Counted from the first letter of the stretch, positions 1-8,562 are shown. The stretch is DNA of 60,644 nt from Clostridia bacterium (GCA_017938695.1 JAGBBA010000033.1:1-60644); one strand, 5' to 3'. Notes: a model not told the origin generated them from the letters alone. Program-made: numbers and translations.

Positions 1-138
1 AGCCAGCTCTTCCCACTGCTGAGCCTGTTCGGGCTTGAAGTTGAGGTAGTACACAGAGCCGGTGGACTCTGCAGCGGCGAAGCTCAGGCAGGACAGAACC
101 AGCGCCAGAGACAGGACCAGAGAAACGATCTTCTTCAT
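1..138 (-). CDS. Sugar ABC transporter substrate-binding protein, N-terminal part
   Basis: Only the first 46 codons are in the window; the gene runs off the left edge. The protein opens with a clear signal peptide (MKKIVSLVLSLALVLSCLSF, then AAAES as a likely signal peptidase site). The mature start (GSVYYLNFKPEQAQQWEEL) resembles the first beta-strand and helix of family 1 extracellular sugar-binding proteins. AAGGAG lies about 10 nt before the ATG at 138. It is downstream of malQ on the same strand and 59 nt away, with a small hairpin between them, which fits a maltodextrin uptake operon. The sugar specificity is inferred from malQ, not seen. Confidence 0.7.
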   Translation of the reverse strand, partial: MKKIVSLVLSLALVLSCLSFAAAESTGSVYYLNFKPEQAQQWEELA

Positions 139-170
139 GGTGGGGTACTCCTTTTCGATTTATTCTATGT

Positions 171-188
171 AAAGCGCCTCAGCGCTTT
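171..188 (-). other. Intercistronic hairpin between malQ and the sugar-binding protein gene
   Basis: AAAGCGC and GCGCTTT pair around a 4-nt loop. There is no long U-tract, so it looks more like an mRNA processing or stabilising stem than a strong terminator. Such stems often accompany higher expression of the binding protein than of neighbouring genes; that role is inferred. Confidence 0.4.
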
Positions 189-197
189 GCACCGGGG

Positions 198-1745
198 TTA
201 TTCTGCCGCTTCGGGCAGGGGAGCGGGTTCATCCGCAGGCTTGGTCAGTGCGGCGCGGCCGTAGCGGATGCAGGTTGCGGTGATTTCTGCCAGCATCTTC
301 TCATCCAACTGGCCGGGAGTCAATCGCCACTGCCAGTTGCCACCAAGCGTGGAGGGATGATTCATGCGGGCGGAATCATCAAGCCCCAGATAATCCTGCA
401 TGGGAATGATGCAGTATTTTGCAGCGCTGCGCATCACCAGAGCAATGAGGGATTTGTTCAGCAGCCGCTTGGGGGTGTGATGATCGCTCAGATAGTCGCG
501 CACCAGCTTCATTTCGGCCCGGGTGATGGCGTCCAGCCAGCTGACCAGGGTCTCATTGTCGTGGGTGCCGGTGTAGGCAACGCAGTTCTCCCCATAATTA
601 TGGGGCAGATAATCGCTGGCAGAGCCAGTATCCCGGGCGTCGAAGGCAAACTCGAGCACCTTCATGTTCGGGAAGCCGCTTTCCTTCACCATTTCGCGGA
701 CGGAATCGGTCATGTAGCCCAGATCCTCGGCGATCACTTCCGCATCTCCCAGCTTTTCCCGGACCGTACGGAACAGGTCCATCCCGGGACCCTTTTCCCA
801 CCAGCCGTTCATGGCGGTATCCTCGCCGTAAGGGATGGCGTAATAGGCGTCAAAGCCGCGGAAGTGGTCAATGCGGGTCACGTCGTAGAGCTGGAAGCTG
901 TACCACAGGCGGGTGCACCACCACTGATAGCCGGTAGACTTGTGATAATCCCAACGGTAGAGGGGATTGCCCCAGAGCTGACCGGTGGCAGAGAAGCCAT
1001 CCGGCGGGCAGCCCGCAACAGCAATCGGCTTATTCTCCTCGTCCAGCTGGAAAAGCTGCGGATTGGCCCATGTATCGGCGCTGTCCATCGACACATAGAT
1101 CGGGATATCGCCCACGATGCGGATGCCCTGCTTGTTGGCATAAGCCCTGAGCTTCTTATACTGCTGGAAGAACTTGAACTGCATGTACAGTTGGAATTCG
1201 ACATCAAAGTATAATTCCCTGCGATAGTAGTCCAGCGCGTTTGCCCAGCGCAGGCGGATGTCCTCCGGCCACTCGCTCCAGGTCTTGCCGCCAAAGAAAT
1301 TCTTCAGCGCCATGAACAACGCATAGTCGTTCAGCCACCACCCGTTTTCAGCGATGAACTGCTGGTACGCTTCATCCTGATATACATTGCTCCGCTCATA
1401 GGCTTTGCGCAGCAACGGGTAGCGGTTATGGTAGAGCTTCTCGTAATCCACCCGGGTAGGATCGGAGCCCCAGTCTGCGGCCTCGCACTCCTCCTGGGTG
1501 AGCACACCTTCCTCCACCAGCGCTTCCAGGCTGATAAAGTAGGGGTTGCCGGCAAAGGTCGAGAAGGACTGATAAGGTGAATCGCCATAACTGGTGGGAT
1601 GAATCGGAAGGATCTGCCACAGGGACTGGCCTGCTGCCTTGAGCTGATCCACAAAGTCGTATGCACTCTGGGAAAAGCAACCCACACCGTATTCAGATGG
1701 CAGGCTGGTGATCGGCAGCAGGATACCAGCAAGCTTTTTCGTCAT
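198..1745 (-). CDS. malQ: 4-alpha-glucanotransferase (amylomaltase, GH77)
   Basis: A 515-residue cytoplasmic enzyme that transfers 1,4-alpha-glucan chains between maltodextrins. GH77 signatures are intact: N-terminal SGVLLP-like block (AGILLPITSLPSEYG, residues 6-20), nucleophile Asp293 in RIDHFRGFD, acid/base Glu340 in IAEDLG, and Asp396 in THDNETL. The length is typical of bacterial MalQ. The reading frame is open 35 codons further upstream, but the ATG at 1745 is preceded by GGAAGGGAG at good spacing and starts the conserved fold, so it is preferred. It is transcribed toward the sugar-binding protein gene and away from a LacI-type regulator, a normal maltose/maltodextrin layout. Confidence 0.95.
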   Translation of the reverse strand: MTKKLAGILLPITSLPSEYGVGCFSQSAYDFVDQLKAAGQSLWQILPIHPTSYGDSPYQSFSTFAGNPYFISLEALVEEGVLTQEECEAADWGSDPTRVDYEKLYHNRYPLLRKAYERSNVYQDEAYQQFIAENGWWLNDYALFMALKNFFGGKTWSEWPEDIRLRWANALDYYRRELYFDVEFQLYMQFKFFQQYKKLRAYANKQGIRIVGDIPIYVSMDSADTWANPQLFQLDEENKPIAVAGCPPDGFSATGQLWGNPLYRWDYHKSTGYQWWCTRLWYSFQLYDVTRIDHFRGFDAYYAIPYGEDTAMNGWWEKGPGMDLFRTVREKLGDAEVIAEDLGYMTDSVREMVKESGFPNMKVLEFAFDARDTGSASDYLPHNYGENCVAYTGTHDNETLVSWLDAITRAEMKLVRDYLSDHHTPKRLLNKSLIALVMRSAAKYCIIPMQDYLGLDDSARMNHPSTLGGNWQWRLTPGQLDEKMLAEITATCIRYGRAALTKPADEPAPLPEAAE

Positions 1746-1811
1746 AGGGATGCTCCCTTCCATGCGTATCATGGGATATCGCATATCTGATTTCAGAAAC
1801 TTTCTGCAATA

Positions 1812-1840
1812 TTTGTACCACAATTTGCACAAAGTTGCAA
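1812..1840 (-). promoter_or_regulatory. Putative malQ promoter
   Basis: On the minus strand TTGCAA (1835-1840) and TACAAA (1812-1817) are separated by 17 nt, upstream of malQ. A TTGCA/TGCAA dyad with 6-nt spacer (1825-1840) overlaps the -35 box and could be a regulator site. Confidence 0.45.
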
Positions 1841-1889
1841 TAGGATTCAAAAATGTTTTTGTTTTTTATACAAAGCTAACAAAATTTCC

Positions 1890-1908
1890 CGATTCGAAAT
1901 CGTTTGAA
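1890..1908. promoter_or_regulatory. Possible LacI-family operator between malQ and lacI
   Basis: CGATT-CGA-AATCG (1890-1902) is a short dyad, and the overlapping AAATCGTTT core (1897-1905) has the A-rich/central CG/T-rich form used by LacI-family regulators, including CcpA-like sites. The match to a full consensus is partial, so this is a weak call based on motif and position. Confidence 0.3.
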
Positions 1909-1940
1909 AGTGTTGAATTTGAGTTGTTTCCAAATTTGAT

Positions 1941-1969
1941 TTGACAAAAACCAGGCAAGCGAATACAAT
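1941..1969 (+). promoter_or_regulatory. Promoter of the LacI-family regulator gene
   Basis: TTGACA (1941-1946), 17-nt spacer, TACAAT (1964-1969). ACGCGT (1982-1987) lies just after the expected transcription start and could be an autoregulatory operator with a central CG step. Confidence 0.7.
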
Positions 1970-2016
1970 GGTATCAATGAAACGCGTGCAGAAATGATGA
2001 TTCAAGGAGAGAAAGC

Positions 2017-3039
2017 ATGGCTGTTACAATCAAGGATGTTGCCGCTCTTGCGGGTGTTTCCCCCTCCAGCGTATCCCGTGTGTGCAACGATCACCCATCC
2101 ATCAGCTCCGAAACCCGCGAGCGGGTCCGCAACGCCATGAGCAAGCTGGGCTATGAACCCAGCGCCTCTGCCCAGCAGACGGATCAGCGGCTGCGTATGG
2201 TCAGTGTGCTGCTCCCGCCCTCTCCAAAGGAAGCCTACGAGAATTCTTTTTATCTCCAGGTAATCCGTGGAATCAGCCAGGTGTGCAACCAGCGCCAGGT
2301 GGCCTGTTCGGTGATTACCGGCAAGGATACGGCAGAGATGCTTCAGGCGCTGCAGGCAATGAGTCAAAGCCGGCAGAACGACGGTTTCATCCTGCTCTAT
2401 AGCCGCAAGGACGACCCCGTGGTGGACTACCTGTGTGAGCAGGGCCTTCTGTATGTGCTTGTTGGCAAGGAAGAGCAAGGCTCTGGGCAAACCATCTGCA
2501 TTGACAATGATAATCTTCTGGCGGGCAAAGAAGCCACAGAATATCTTTATCAGCTGGGTCATCGCCACATTGGCTATCTAGGCAGCGAACGCTCCTTTGT
2601 TTTCTCTGCTGAGCGCCTCTCCGGCTATCAGCTGGCGCTGCTTCAACACAACCTGCCGTTGCGTCCGGATTACTACATCGAGATGGAAAGTCCGAATTTC
2701 GACAAGGCAGACGCACTCAGGGAATTGCTCAGCAGCCCTGACCGTCCCACTGCCCTGGTGGTCAGCGATGATATGCTGGCTGTAGGCCTTGAGCGTACCT
2801 GCTCTGCGCTTGGGCTGCGGATCCCTGAGGACATTTCCATCATCTCCTTCAACAATTCCCTCATTGCGCAACTAAACAATCCCCAGTTGACCAGCGTGGA
2901 CGTGAATTCTTTCCAACTGGGCTTTGAGGCAGCCAATCAGATTCTCAATCATGCGGATAATCCAAACCTGATGGCAACGAAAATCATTGTTCCGCATCGT
3001 ATTGTAGAACGTTCCAGCTGTAAGAGAGTTAAGGAATAA
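2017..3039 (+). CDS. LacI family transcriptional regulator
   Basis: A 340-residue DNA-binding regulator. The first ~46 residues form the LacI headpiece (TIKDVAALAGVSPSSVSRV helix-turn-helix, then the hinge ending in LGYEPS). The rest is a periplasmic-binding-like sugar-sensing domain with family signatures such as NDGFILLYS and LVVSDDMLAVGL. AAGGAG precedes the ATG. The gene is divergent from malQ and shares its control region, so it probably controls the maltodextrin genes; the ligand cannot be read from sequence. Its stop overlaps the end of a truncated transposon-derived reading frame on the other strand, meaning the adjacent element ends right at this gene. Confidence 0.92.
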   Translation: MAVTIKDVAALAGVSPSSVSRVCNDHPSISSETRERVRNAMSKLGYEPSASAQQTDQRLRMVSVLLPPSPKEAYENSFYLQVIRGISQVCNQRQVACSVITGKDTAEMLQALQAMSQSRQNDGFILLYSRKDDPVVDYLCEQGLLYVLVGKEEQGSGQTICIDNDNLLAGKEATEYLYQLGHRHIGYLGSERSFVFSAERLSGYQLALLQHNLPLRPDYYIEMESPNFDKADALRELLSSPDRPTALVVSDDMLAVGLERTCSALGLRIPEDISIISFNNSLIAQLNNPQLTSVDVNSFQLGFEAANQILNHADNPNLMATKIIVPHRIVERSSCKRVKE

Positions 3040-3127
3040 CAGACTGCCGCCCTTGCAAATCATTCACATAGCAGTCGCCAACCTTCTGATACGGAATTTC
3101 CATGAACTGCATTTCAGTGTTGTTCAT
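3029..3127 (-). pseudogene. Truncated TnpV-like transposon protein
   Basis: From ATG 3127 with a strong AAGGAG upstream, 32 codons read MNNTEMQFMEIPYQKVGD and then run into the 3' end of the LacI gene, where a chance stop occurs. The start resembles TnpV-type small transposon-encoded proteins (an I-x-Y-x-K-V-G-D opening), which commonly follow mobilization genes. Most of the gene has been lost, presumably by deletion at the element border. The TnpV label is tentative because only the N-terminus remains. Confidence 0.45.
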
Positions 3128-3141
3128 CGTACCGCTCCTTT

Positions 3142-4299
3142 TTAGAAGTTATGCAAAGACACTTTTGCTCCTTTCTGTCGTTGGATTGTGTGTTTTTTTT
3201 CAGGGATTGGCTGCGCTAGCAGCTTGTCTATTTCATCCTGCCCCAGGACCAGCGATATATGGTCATAGTGTTCGTCCTTACTTCGGAACTGCCTGGCTGC
3301 CTCTATTGCACGCTCTGCACGAGTCTTCCAGATGCCGATTTCACGTTCCTTGGATCGTTGCAGCATCTCGTTCCGTTCTTCCAGATCTATGTTCTTCCGA
3401 AACAAGCTGTGCAGTATCTTGACCAGCTTCTTAACCAGCGGCATTGCCTTCTTTTCACGATAGGAGCGGGCTGTTTCCAGCACACCGGCCTCTGGTAATA
3501 CTTTATCTGGGTCATCGGGATACCGTCTGAAGAGGTCTTCAACCTGCTTTACTTGCGGAGCCAGGCGTTCCAGCCTGGCCTCTGCTTTGCGGATGTTCTT
3601 CTCCGCCTGTGCTTTGTCAGCATCCAGCTGCGCGAGCTCAGTTGAGACGGTAACCTGCGCGTCCTGGATTTCTGCCAGCCGCTGCTGCTCCTGCTGCACC
3701 TTGAACTGCGTAACCGTCAGGTGCTCCTCGGTGCTGCCGCGCTGACCGCGCTCGATGTCATCATAACCCGCAGCGCGCATGCGGTCATAGAATTGATCCT
3801 GCAGAACGCTGTAGGAGGGCCGCAGGATCGGCTTGCCATTCTTCGATAATAGCGGCTGACCATTCTCATCCAGAGAGGGTTGCGAAGCCCACTTTTTGCT
3901 GCGGCTGACCTGCATGATTGTCTCCTTGACTGTTCCACGCAGCACCGGATCCTTGCAGCGCTTCGACCAGAGGATCTGCTTTTCCACTACCGGCACATAT
4001 ACGATGTGCATGTGATAGTGGTACACATCCTGACCGAGTGCGTCAGACATGGCACGGTTGCGCTCGTCGGCGTGCATGACGGCTGACAGGATGTACTGCT
4101 CACCACCGATGATTTCCACTGCAGCCTGGTAAGCATCCGCATAGAATTTCTTTGCCAATTCATAGCCGCCATGGTTGAAAAAGTACGCGGAGTTGACGTC
4201 CAGCACCATTTCACAGAAGTGGGTGGCGTCAGCTTTCAGACCGCGAGTGGAGATCGTTCCTGCCTGCTCCATCTGATCGAACATCTCGCTGTACTGAGC
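3142..4299 (-). pseudogene. MobV-type relaxase (plasmid recombination enzyme), N-terminus missing
   Basis: The frame encodes the middle and C-terminus of a Pre/Mob-type relaxase, which nicks oriT during plasmid mobilization. Visible are MHADERNR and YHYHMHIVYVPVV (the metal-binding His block), then a long coiled coil (about residues 200-310). Residues before AQYSEMF are absent: a stop codon sits immediately upstream at 4300-4302, so the N-terminal DNA-binding/catalytic part is gone. Sequence beyond that point belongs to another reading frame on the plus strand, marking a deletion junction at about 4297-4303. The ATG at 4284 is internal to the family alignment and not a real start. Confidence 0.75.
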
Positions 4300-4412
4300 T
4301 TACTACTTACCACATCCTGCGCGACTATCTTCGGAAGAAAGCAATAGCCGATATCATTGATGATGATCCATATGCCACCATGATCCGGGAACTGTATCAG
4401 CGTGTTAATTCC

Positions 4413-4955
4413 ATGCTGATCGGCAGCAGAATCCGTGACGCCCGCAAGGCAAAAGGGATGAGCCAGACAGCACTTGCAAAACATCTGAACAAAACACTCC
4501 GTTCTGTCCAGAAATATGAAACAGGTGAAGTTGAAGTATCCATTGCACAGCTCGACATCATCGCCGACATCTTGGGTGTCAGCAGTAAATACCTGCTTGG
4601 TTTCAATGATAGGTTGGTCGAAGTAAAAAGTCTGGAGGATGTGCTTTACTTCATTCACGACCTGAGTAAGAAGGAAGAACTGCGCTTCAAAATCATATCA
4701 AAGCACCCCCAGTTCGATGGCGAATGGTCTACGTCCATTGTGTTTGATGCTACCGATGATACCGGTGAGCACAATCGTGATATTGTCAGTATGCTAACAA
4801 GCTACCGCAATCAGGTCAGTCTCATGCCCTATGTTTATCATCCAGGCAAGGTCATGGATGATTGGGTGCGTAGAGAAGGCCCTCTCTATCGTGGAGCAAC
4901 ACTCATGAATCGTCCCCCGGAGGAGATTTGTCCACCGGATGACAACGCTGATTAA
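4413..4955 (+). CDS. XRE family helix-turn-helix regulator
   Basis: About 180 residues. The N-terminal 60 form a Cro/C1-type HTH (IRDARKAKGMSQTALAKHL, then SVQKYETGEVEVS). The C-terminal ~110 residues are unrecognised and may bind a ligand or partner. The ATG at 4413 starts the canonical HTH; an in-frame ATG at 4380 and open frame back to the deletion junction near 4300 exist, and neither ATG has a convincing ribosome site. It overlaps the region before the integrase and probably regulated the element's own genes. Confidence 0.75.
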   Translation: MLIGSRIRDARKAKGMSQTALAKHLNKTLRSVQKYETGEVEVSIAQLDIIADILGVSSKYLLGFNDRLVEVKSLEDVLYFIHDLSKKEELRFKIISKHPQFDGEWSTSIVFDATDDTGEHNRDIVSMLTSYRNQVSLMPYVYHPGKVMDDWVRREGPLYRGATLMNRPPEEICPPDDNAD

Positions 4956-5004
4956 GGCTTTGGCCTTTTCAGATATACGCCTGGGCAGAAGGAAAGGAAC
5001 TCAC

Positions 5005-6056
5005 GTGAAACTACCCAATGGTTACGGAACCGTCAAGAAAATGTCGGGAAACCGGCGACGCCCCTACATGGTACGAAAGACAGCTGGATGGAGGTATGAC
5101 GAGGCCAAGGACAAGACGGTGCAGGAATACATCACGATCGGCTATGCTGCAACGCGCAAAGAAGGTCTACAGATGCTGGCGGAATTCAATCAGAATCCCT
5201 TCGATGTGAAAGCTGCCAAAATCACCTTTCAGGAGCTCTACGAGCGTTGGTCAAAGGAAAAGTTCCAAACCATATCCGAATCCAACGTACACGGCTATGA
5301 AGCCTCCTTCAAGGTGTGCGGTACCTTGTACACGAAAGCCTTCAAGGATATCTGGTTGGCCGATCTGCAGCACGTCGTTGACACCTGCGGCAAGAACTAT
5401 CCCACGCTGAAGAAGCTGAAGAGCCTGTTCAATCAGCTCTACGACTACGCACGTATGCACGATATCGTCAGCAAGGACTATTCGGAGTTTGTGGACATCA
5501 GCCGCTACAAGGATCAGAATCCTAATAAGCGGGATCGTACGCCTTTCGCCAAGGATGAAATCAAACGTCTTTGGGAGCTGGCAGAGGATCCTTACTACCA
5601 GATCATCCTGATGCTGATCTACAACAGCTGCCGCATCTCCGAATTCCTGGATCTGAAGAAGGAACACGTACATCTGGACGAGCAGTACTTCGATGTCATC
5701 GCCAGCAAAACCGAGAACGGTATCCGCAAGGTGCCGATCGCAGACAAGGTACTGCCGTTCTATCGCGCGTGGTATGAAGGCTCTACCTGCGAGTATCTCC
5801 TGCACACGCCGGATCAGAAGCACTTCGACTACCGGAACTACTACGACAGCTATTCATTTCTTTGATGGAACAGTTAGGCTTTGAACACCAGCCCCACGAC
5901 ACGAGGCACACCTGTATCTCGCTGCTGGCTGAGGCACACGTTGACCAGATGATGATCAAGAAGATCGTAGGTCACAAGGGTGCCATGTCGCTCACTGAGC
6001 GCGTGTATACGCACCCTGACATCAAAGCCCTGGTGGATGCCATCAACATGATCTGA
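5005..6056 (+). pseudogene. int: Tyrosine recombinase/integrase with a frameshift
   Basis: Two frames together make a full phage-type integrase. The first (5005-5865) has the N-terminal arm-binding segment, the SAM-like core-binding domain, and the first catalytic Arg in SCRISEFLDLKKEHV. It breaks after YYDSYSF. The second continues at about 5866-6056 with HDTRHTCISLL (His-x-x-Arg), GHKGAMSLTERVYTH (His/Tyr nucleophile) and stops. Adding one T near 5852 restores a continuous protein, so this is a 1-bp deletion or a sequencing error. GTG 5005 is the likely start: AAGGAAAGGA precedes it and the protein then begins VKLPNGYG as in relatives. Confidence 0.85.
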
Positions 6057-6085
6057 CGAGAGGGAGGAAGACAGTTGCATAACAG

Positions 6086-6132
6086 AAAAAGCCGGAAATG
6101 AACTCCTTTCACAGGAATCCGTTTCCGGCTTT
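6086..6132 (+). terminator. Hairpin downstream of the integrase
   Basis: AAGCCGGAAA and TTTCCGGCTT pair around a 23-nt loop, with A-run on the left and T on the right, so it could act on both strands. Confidence 0.6.
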
Positions 6133-6147
6133 ATGCTCGCAAATTGT

Positions 6148-6180
6148 GCTTCCTACTTGCTTCCTACTTGCTGCCTACCG
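6148..6180 (+). repeat. Three tandem 11-bp repeats beside the integrase (possible integrase arm sites)
   Basis: GCTTCCTACTT occurs at 6148-6158 and 6159-6169, followed by the variant GCTGCCTACCG at 6170-6180. Short direct repeats just after an integrase gene are commonly arm-type binding sites within att; that role is inferred. Confidence 0.5.
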
Positions 6181-6237
6181 TTTTCAGAACAGGCACTTTC
6201 CAAATCTTCTCAACGCCGCAAACCCTTGAAAATAAAA

Positions 6238-6269
6238 GCATTCCAGTGCCGAGAGCAGCACTGGAATGC
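6238..6269 (-). terminator. Terminator of the rplM-rpsI operon
   Basis: Perfect 12-bp stem GCATTCCAGTGC/GCACTGGAATGC with an 8-nt loop; on the minus strand it is followed by TTTTATTTT. It lies 8 nt after the rpsI stop. Confidence 0.9.
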
Positions 6270-6277
6270 TTGAAAGA

Positions 6278-6667
6278 TTAGCGCTTGGAGAACTGAGGCG
6301 CACGACGGGCAGCCTTCAGGCCGTACTTCTTGCGCTCCTTCATACGAGGATCGCGGGTGAGGAAGCCAGCCTTCTTCAGGACAGCGCGCAGCTCGGGATC
6401 GGCCTTGCACAGGGCACGGCTGATGCCGTGACGGATAGCACCGGCCTGACCGGTCAGGCCGCCGCCGCAGACGTTCACAACCACGTCGAAGTTGGTGGTG
6501 TTGGTCAGGGTCAGGGGCTGACGGACGGTCATCTTCAGGGTTTCCAGACCGAAGTAATTGTCGATATCACGCTTATTGATGGTCACCTTGCCATCGCCAG
6601 CCACCAGACGGACGCGGGCAACGGCCTTCTTGCGGCGGCCAACAGCGTTGTATTCTACCTTCGCCAT
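6278..6667 (-). CDS. rpsI: 30S ribosomal protein S9
   Basis: A 129-residue ribosomal protein of the small-subunit head whose C-terminal tail reaches the P-site tRNA. The start ([16 protein letters not shown]) and the family end ([16 protein letters not shown]) are complete. It is 23 nt downstream of rplM, the universal L13-S9 pair, and is followed by a strong terminator. Confidence 0.98.
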   Translation of the reverse strand: MAKVEYNAVGRRKKAVARVRLVAGDGKVTINKRDIDNYFGLETLKMTVRQPLTLTNTTNFDVVVNVCGGGLTGQAGAIRHGISRALCKADPELRAVLKKAGFLTRDPRMKERKKYGLKAARRAPQFSKR

Positions 6668-6690
6668 TTGTTTTTACTCCTTTCCGCAAG

Positions 6691-7122
6691 TTAGATCAGG
6701 TCGTACTTCTCAGGGTTCTGGGCGGCATGCTCATGCTCGGGACCAGCGTAAACCTTGAGCTTCTTGGCCATCTGACGGCCCAGGGGGCCCTTGGGCAGCA
6801 TGCCCACAACGGCCTTACGGATAGCAAACTCGGGCTTTTCGGCCATCAGCTTGCGGTACTTGGTTTCCTTCATGCCGCCAACATAGCCGGTATGATGGTA
6901 ATAGATCTTCTGATCCAGCTTCTTGCCGGTGAGAACCAGCTTGTCAGCGTTGATGATGATGACATAGTCACCAGTGTCCACATTGGGGGTGTAGATCGGC
7001 TTGTTCTTGCCGCGCAGGATGTTGGCAACCTGGCTGGCAACACGGCCAAAGACCTGACCCTCAGCATCGACAACATACCACTTGCGGGTAATGTCGGCAG
7101 CTTTCGGCATAAACGTCTTCAA
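6691..7122 (-). CDS. rplM: 50S ribosomal protein L13
   Basis: A 143-residue large-subunit protein with hallmark blocks [31 protein letters not shown] and [13 protein letters not shown]. The frame is open far upstream, but family alignment and a perfect AGGAGG seven nt upstream place the start at TTG 7122 (reading [15 protein letters not shown]). It heads the rplM-rpsI operon, and a leader of about 100 nt separates promoter and start. Confidence 0.97.
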   Translation of the reverse strand: MKTFMPKAADITRKWYVVDAEGQVFGRVASQVANILRGKNKPIYTPNVDTGDYVIIINADKLVLTGKKLDQKIYYHHTGYVGGMKETKYRKLMAEKPEFAIRKAVVGMLPKGPLGRQMAKKLKVYAGPEHEHAAQNPEKYDLI

Positions 7123-7230
7123 AGGTATTTCCTCCTCAAAAGGTGGTTGAAGGTGGGCGCGAATCCATGATGGTCGCATGTTTTCGCTGTGTTCAATAGC
7201 TACCGGGGCTAGCGGAGTTATTGATGCCAT
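7123..7230 (-). promoter_or_regulatory. Leader of rplM-rpsI, possible L13-type autoregulatory leader
   Basis: The ~105-nt untranslated leader contains paired segments (GCTA-GCCCCGG-TAGC near 7201-7215) before the Shine-Dalgarno. Many Firmicutes carry an L13 leader here; no consensus check was possible, so this is a placement-based suggestion. Confidence 0.35.
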
Positions 7231-7235
7231 CCATA

Positions 7236-7264
7236 ATCATACGCTATTTCGGCAGAAAAGTCAA
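7236..7264 (-). promoter_or_regulatory. Promoter of rplM-rpsI
   Basis: On the minus strand TTGACT (7259-7264), 17-nt spacer, TATGAT (7236-7241). Confidence 0.8.
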
Positions 7265-7331
7265 GCGAAATCAGGAATTTTCCTGGCTTTTTTTGTGGTG
7301 ATGGCGCACTTGTAACGAAAGTGGAATTTGG

Positions 7332-7360
7332 TTGACAAAGTATCAAATATTTCATAAAAT
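7332..7360 (+). promoter_or_regulatory. Promoter of the secreted SH3 protein gene
   Basis: TTGACA (7332-7337), 17-nt spacer, TAAAAT (7355-7360); AAGGAG follows before ATG 7393. Confidence 0.8.
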
Positions 7361-7392
7361 TGACATGTAAGTTCATAAAGGAGAAACATAAC

Positions 7393-8529
7393 ATGAAGAA
7401 ATATATCGGCTTTCTATTGACTTTGATCTGCGTGATGATGGCCAGCTCGGCCCTGGCATTGACGGAGTTTGAGTGGAATATCCGCTGCGGATACAAAACG
7501 GCGGGAAACACCACCTTGTACGATTGCTACTATGAAGAAACGGTGGCTTCCGGCACGGATCTGCCCGTGGGCCAATATCGCTTTGAGCCGCGAGGTTCGC
7601 TCCCGGGCGGGACTTACGTCAAGGTAGCTTCCCTGGGGCTGGAAGGCAAGGAAGAGATCATGTATTACAGCAACGGAAACGTGCTGTATGCCTATATTGA
7701 TTCGGCCAATCTGGCCCGGGCCACGGTGACGGTCAAGGCCAGCAATGGCGAAAAATATGCTGTGCCGGAGGTATGCTACGCCAATCCGGCAACCTGGCAC
7801 ATTGTGCTGACGGAAAATTTCGGCGAGTCCCATGCCAAGGTGCTGATCGACGCATTGGAGCGCGGCGGTTACAGCGACAGTGAAGGCGGCAGCAGCGAGA
7901 AAAAGGCCACCATTGTTCGCTCCGGCATTCGCTGGGTGGATGAAAACGGCGAGGAACAGAGCGTCACCCTGGACACCCTGGGCACGGCGGTATCGGTGAT
8001 CGTGTACAACAAGGAGAAGCTCACCGTGCCCACCGCTGATCTGCGCTGGGACACCTCCGCCGAGGCAGACGAGATGCTGGCGGTGATCAAGGCCCACAAA
8101 TCCGGCAAGGCCAGCCTGCGGGACAAGGCCAGCACCAAGGGCAATGTGATCAAGAAGGTGACCACCAACCGCATCGTGCTGGTGATGGAGAAGGGCAAGA
8201 AGTTCACCAAGGTGCTGTGCGACGGCATGGTGGGGTACATCATCAACACCGCGCTGACCTACTATCCGGTGGGTGGCATTGACGAGAGCGAGGCGGAACC
8301 TCAGCCCGGGTGGGTGAGCTTCCGCGGCAAGCTGAAGAGCCGCAACACGGTGAACATCCGGCAAAACGGCAAAAACGGCAGCCGCATTCTGACGGACTTC
8401 ATTGCTGGCACGCCCATCATGGTGTTCAGCCAGGATGAAAAGTGGTCGGAGATCGACGTGGGCGGCTACCGCGCGTACATCCTCAACGAATATGTAACGC
8501 TGGACGACGGAACCATCACAGAAGAATAA
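7393..8529 (+). CDS. Secreted protein with two SH3-like domains
   Basis: A 378-residue exported protein. Residues 1-22 form a signal peptide ending ASSALA. The first ~220 residues are unrecognised. Two bacterial SH3-like repeats follow: one around SGKASLRDKASTKGNVIKKV with closing GMVGYI, and one around RNTVNIRQNGKNGSRIL with closing GGYRAYI. Such repeats usually bind cell wall. No catalytic domain is evident. Its own promoter and terminator make it a single-gene unit. In-frame codons upstream of ATG 7393 lack a ribosome site and were excluded. Confidence 0.85.
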   Translation: MKKYIGFLLTLICVMMASSALALTEFEWNIRCGYKTAGNTTLYDCYYEETVASGTDLPVGQYRFEPRGSLPGGTYVKVASLGLEGKEEIMYYSNGNVLYAYIDSANLARATVTVKASNGEKYAVPEVCYANPATWHIVLTENFGESHAKVLIDALERGGYSDSEGGSSEKKATIVRSGIRWVDENGEEQSVTLDTLGTAVSVIVYNKEKLTVPTADLRWDTSAEADEMLAVIKAHKSGKASLRDKASTKGNVIKKVTTNRIVLVMEKGKKFTKVLCDGMVGYIINTALTYYPVGGIDESEAEPQPGWVSFRGKLKSRNTVNIRQNGKNGSRILTDFIAGTPIMVFSQDEKWSEIDVGGYRAYILNEYVTLDDGTITEE

Positions 8530-8533
8530 GCGA

Positions 8534-8562
8534 AACGCCTGACCGGTGGGTCAGGCGTTTTT
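8534..8562 (+). terminator. Convergent terminator
   Basis: ACGCCTGACC/GGTCAGGCGT, 4-nt loop, then TTTTT. It ends the SH3 gene and overlaps the stop codon of the convergent tsaC gene. Confidence 0.9.

Larger units (their letters stand above)
3029..6180. mobile_element. Remnant of an integrative/mobilizable element
   Basis: Between the LacI gene and rpsI lies a block with different codon use and more A+T than its surroundings. It holds a truncated TnpV-like start, a MobV relaxase lacking its N-terminus, an XRE regulator, a frameshifted tyrosine integrase, and tandem 11-bp repeats after the integrase. The genes are a typical mobilization/integration kit of Clostridia, but the damage implies it no longer moves by itself. 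No clear target-site duplication was found by eye, so both borders are approximate. Confidence 0.7.
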
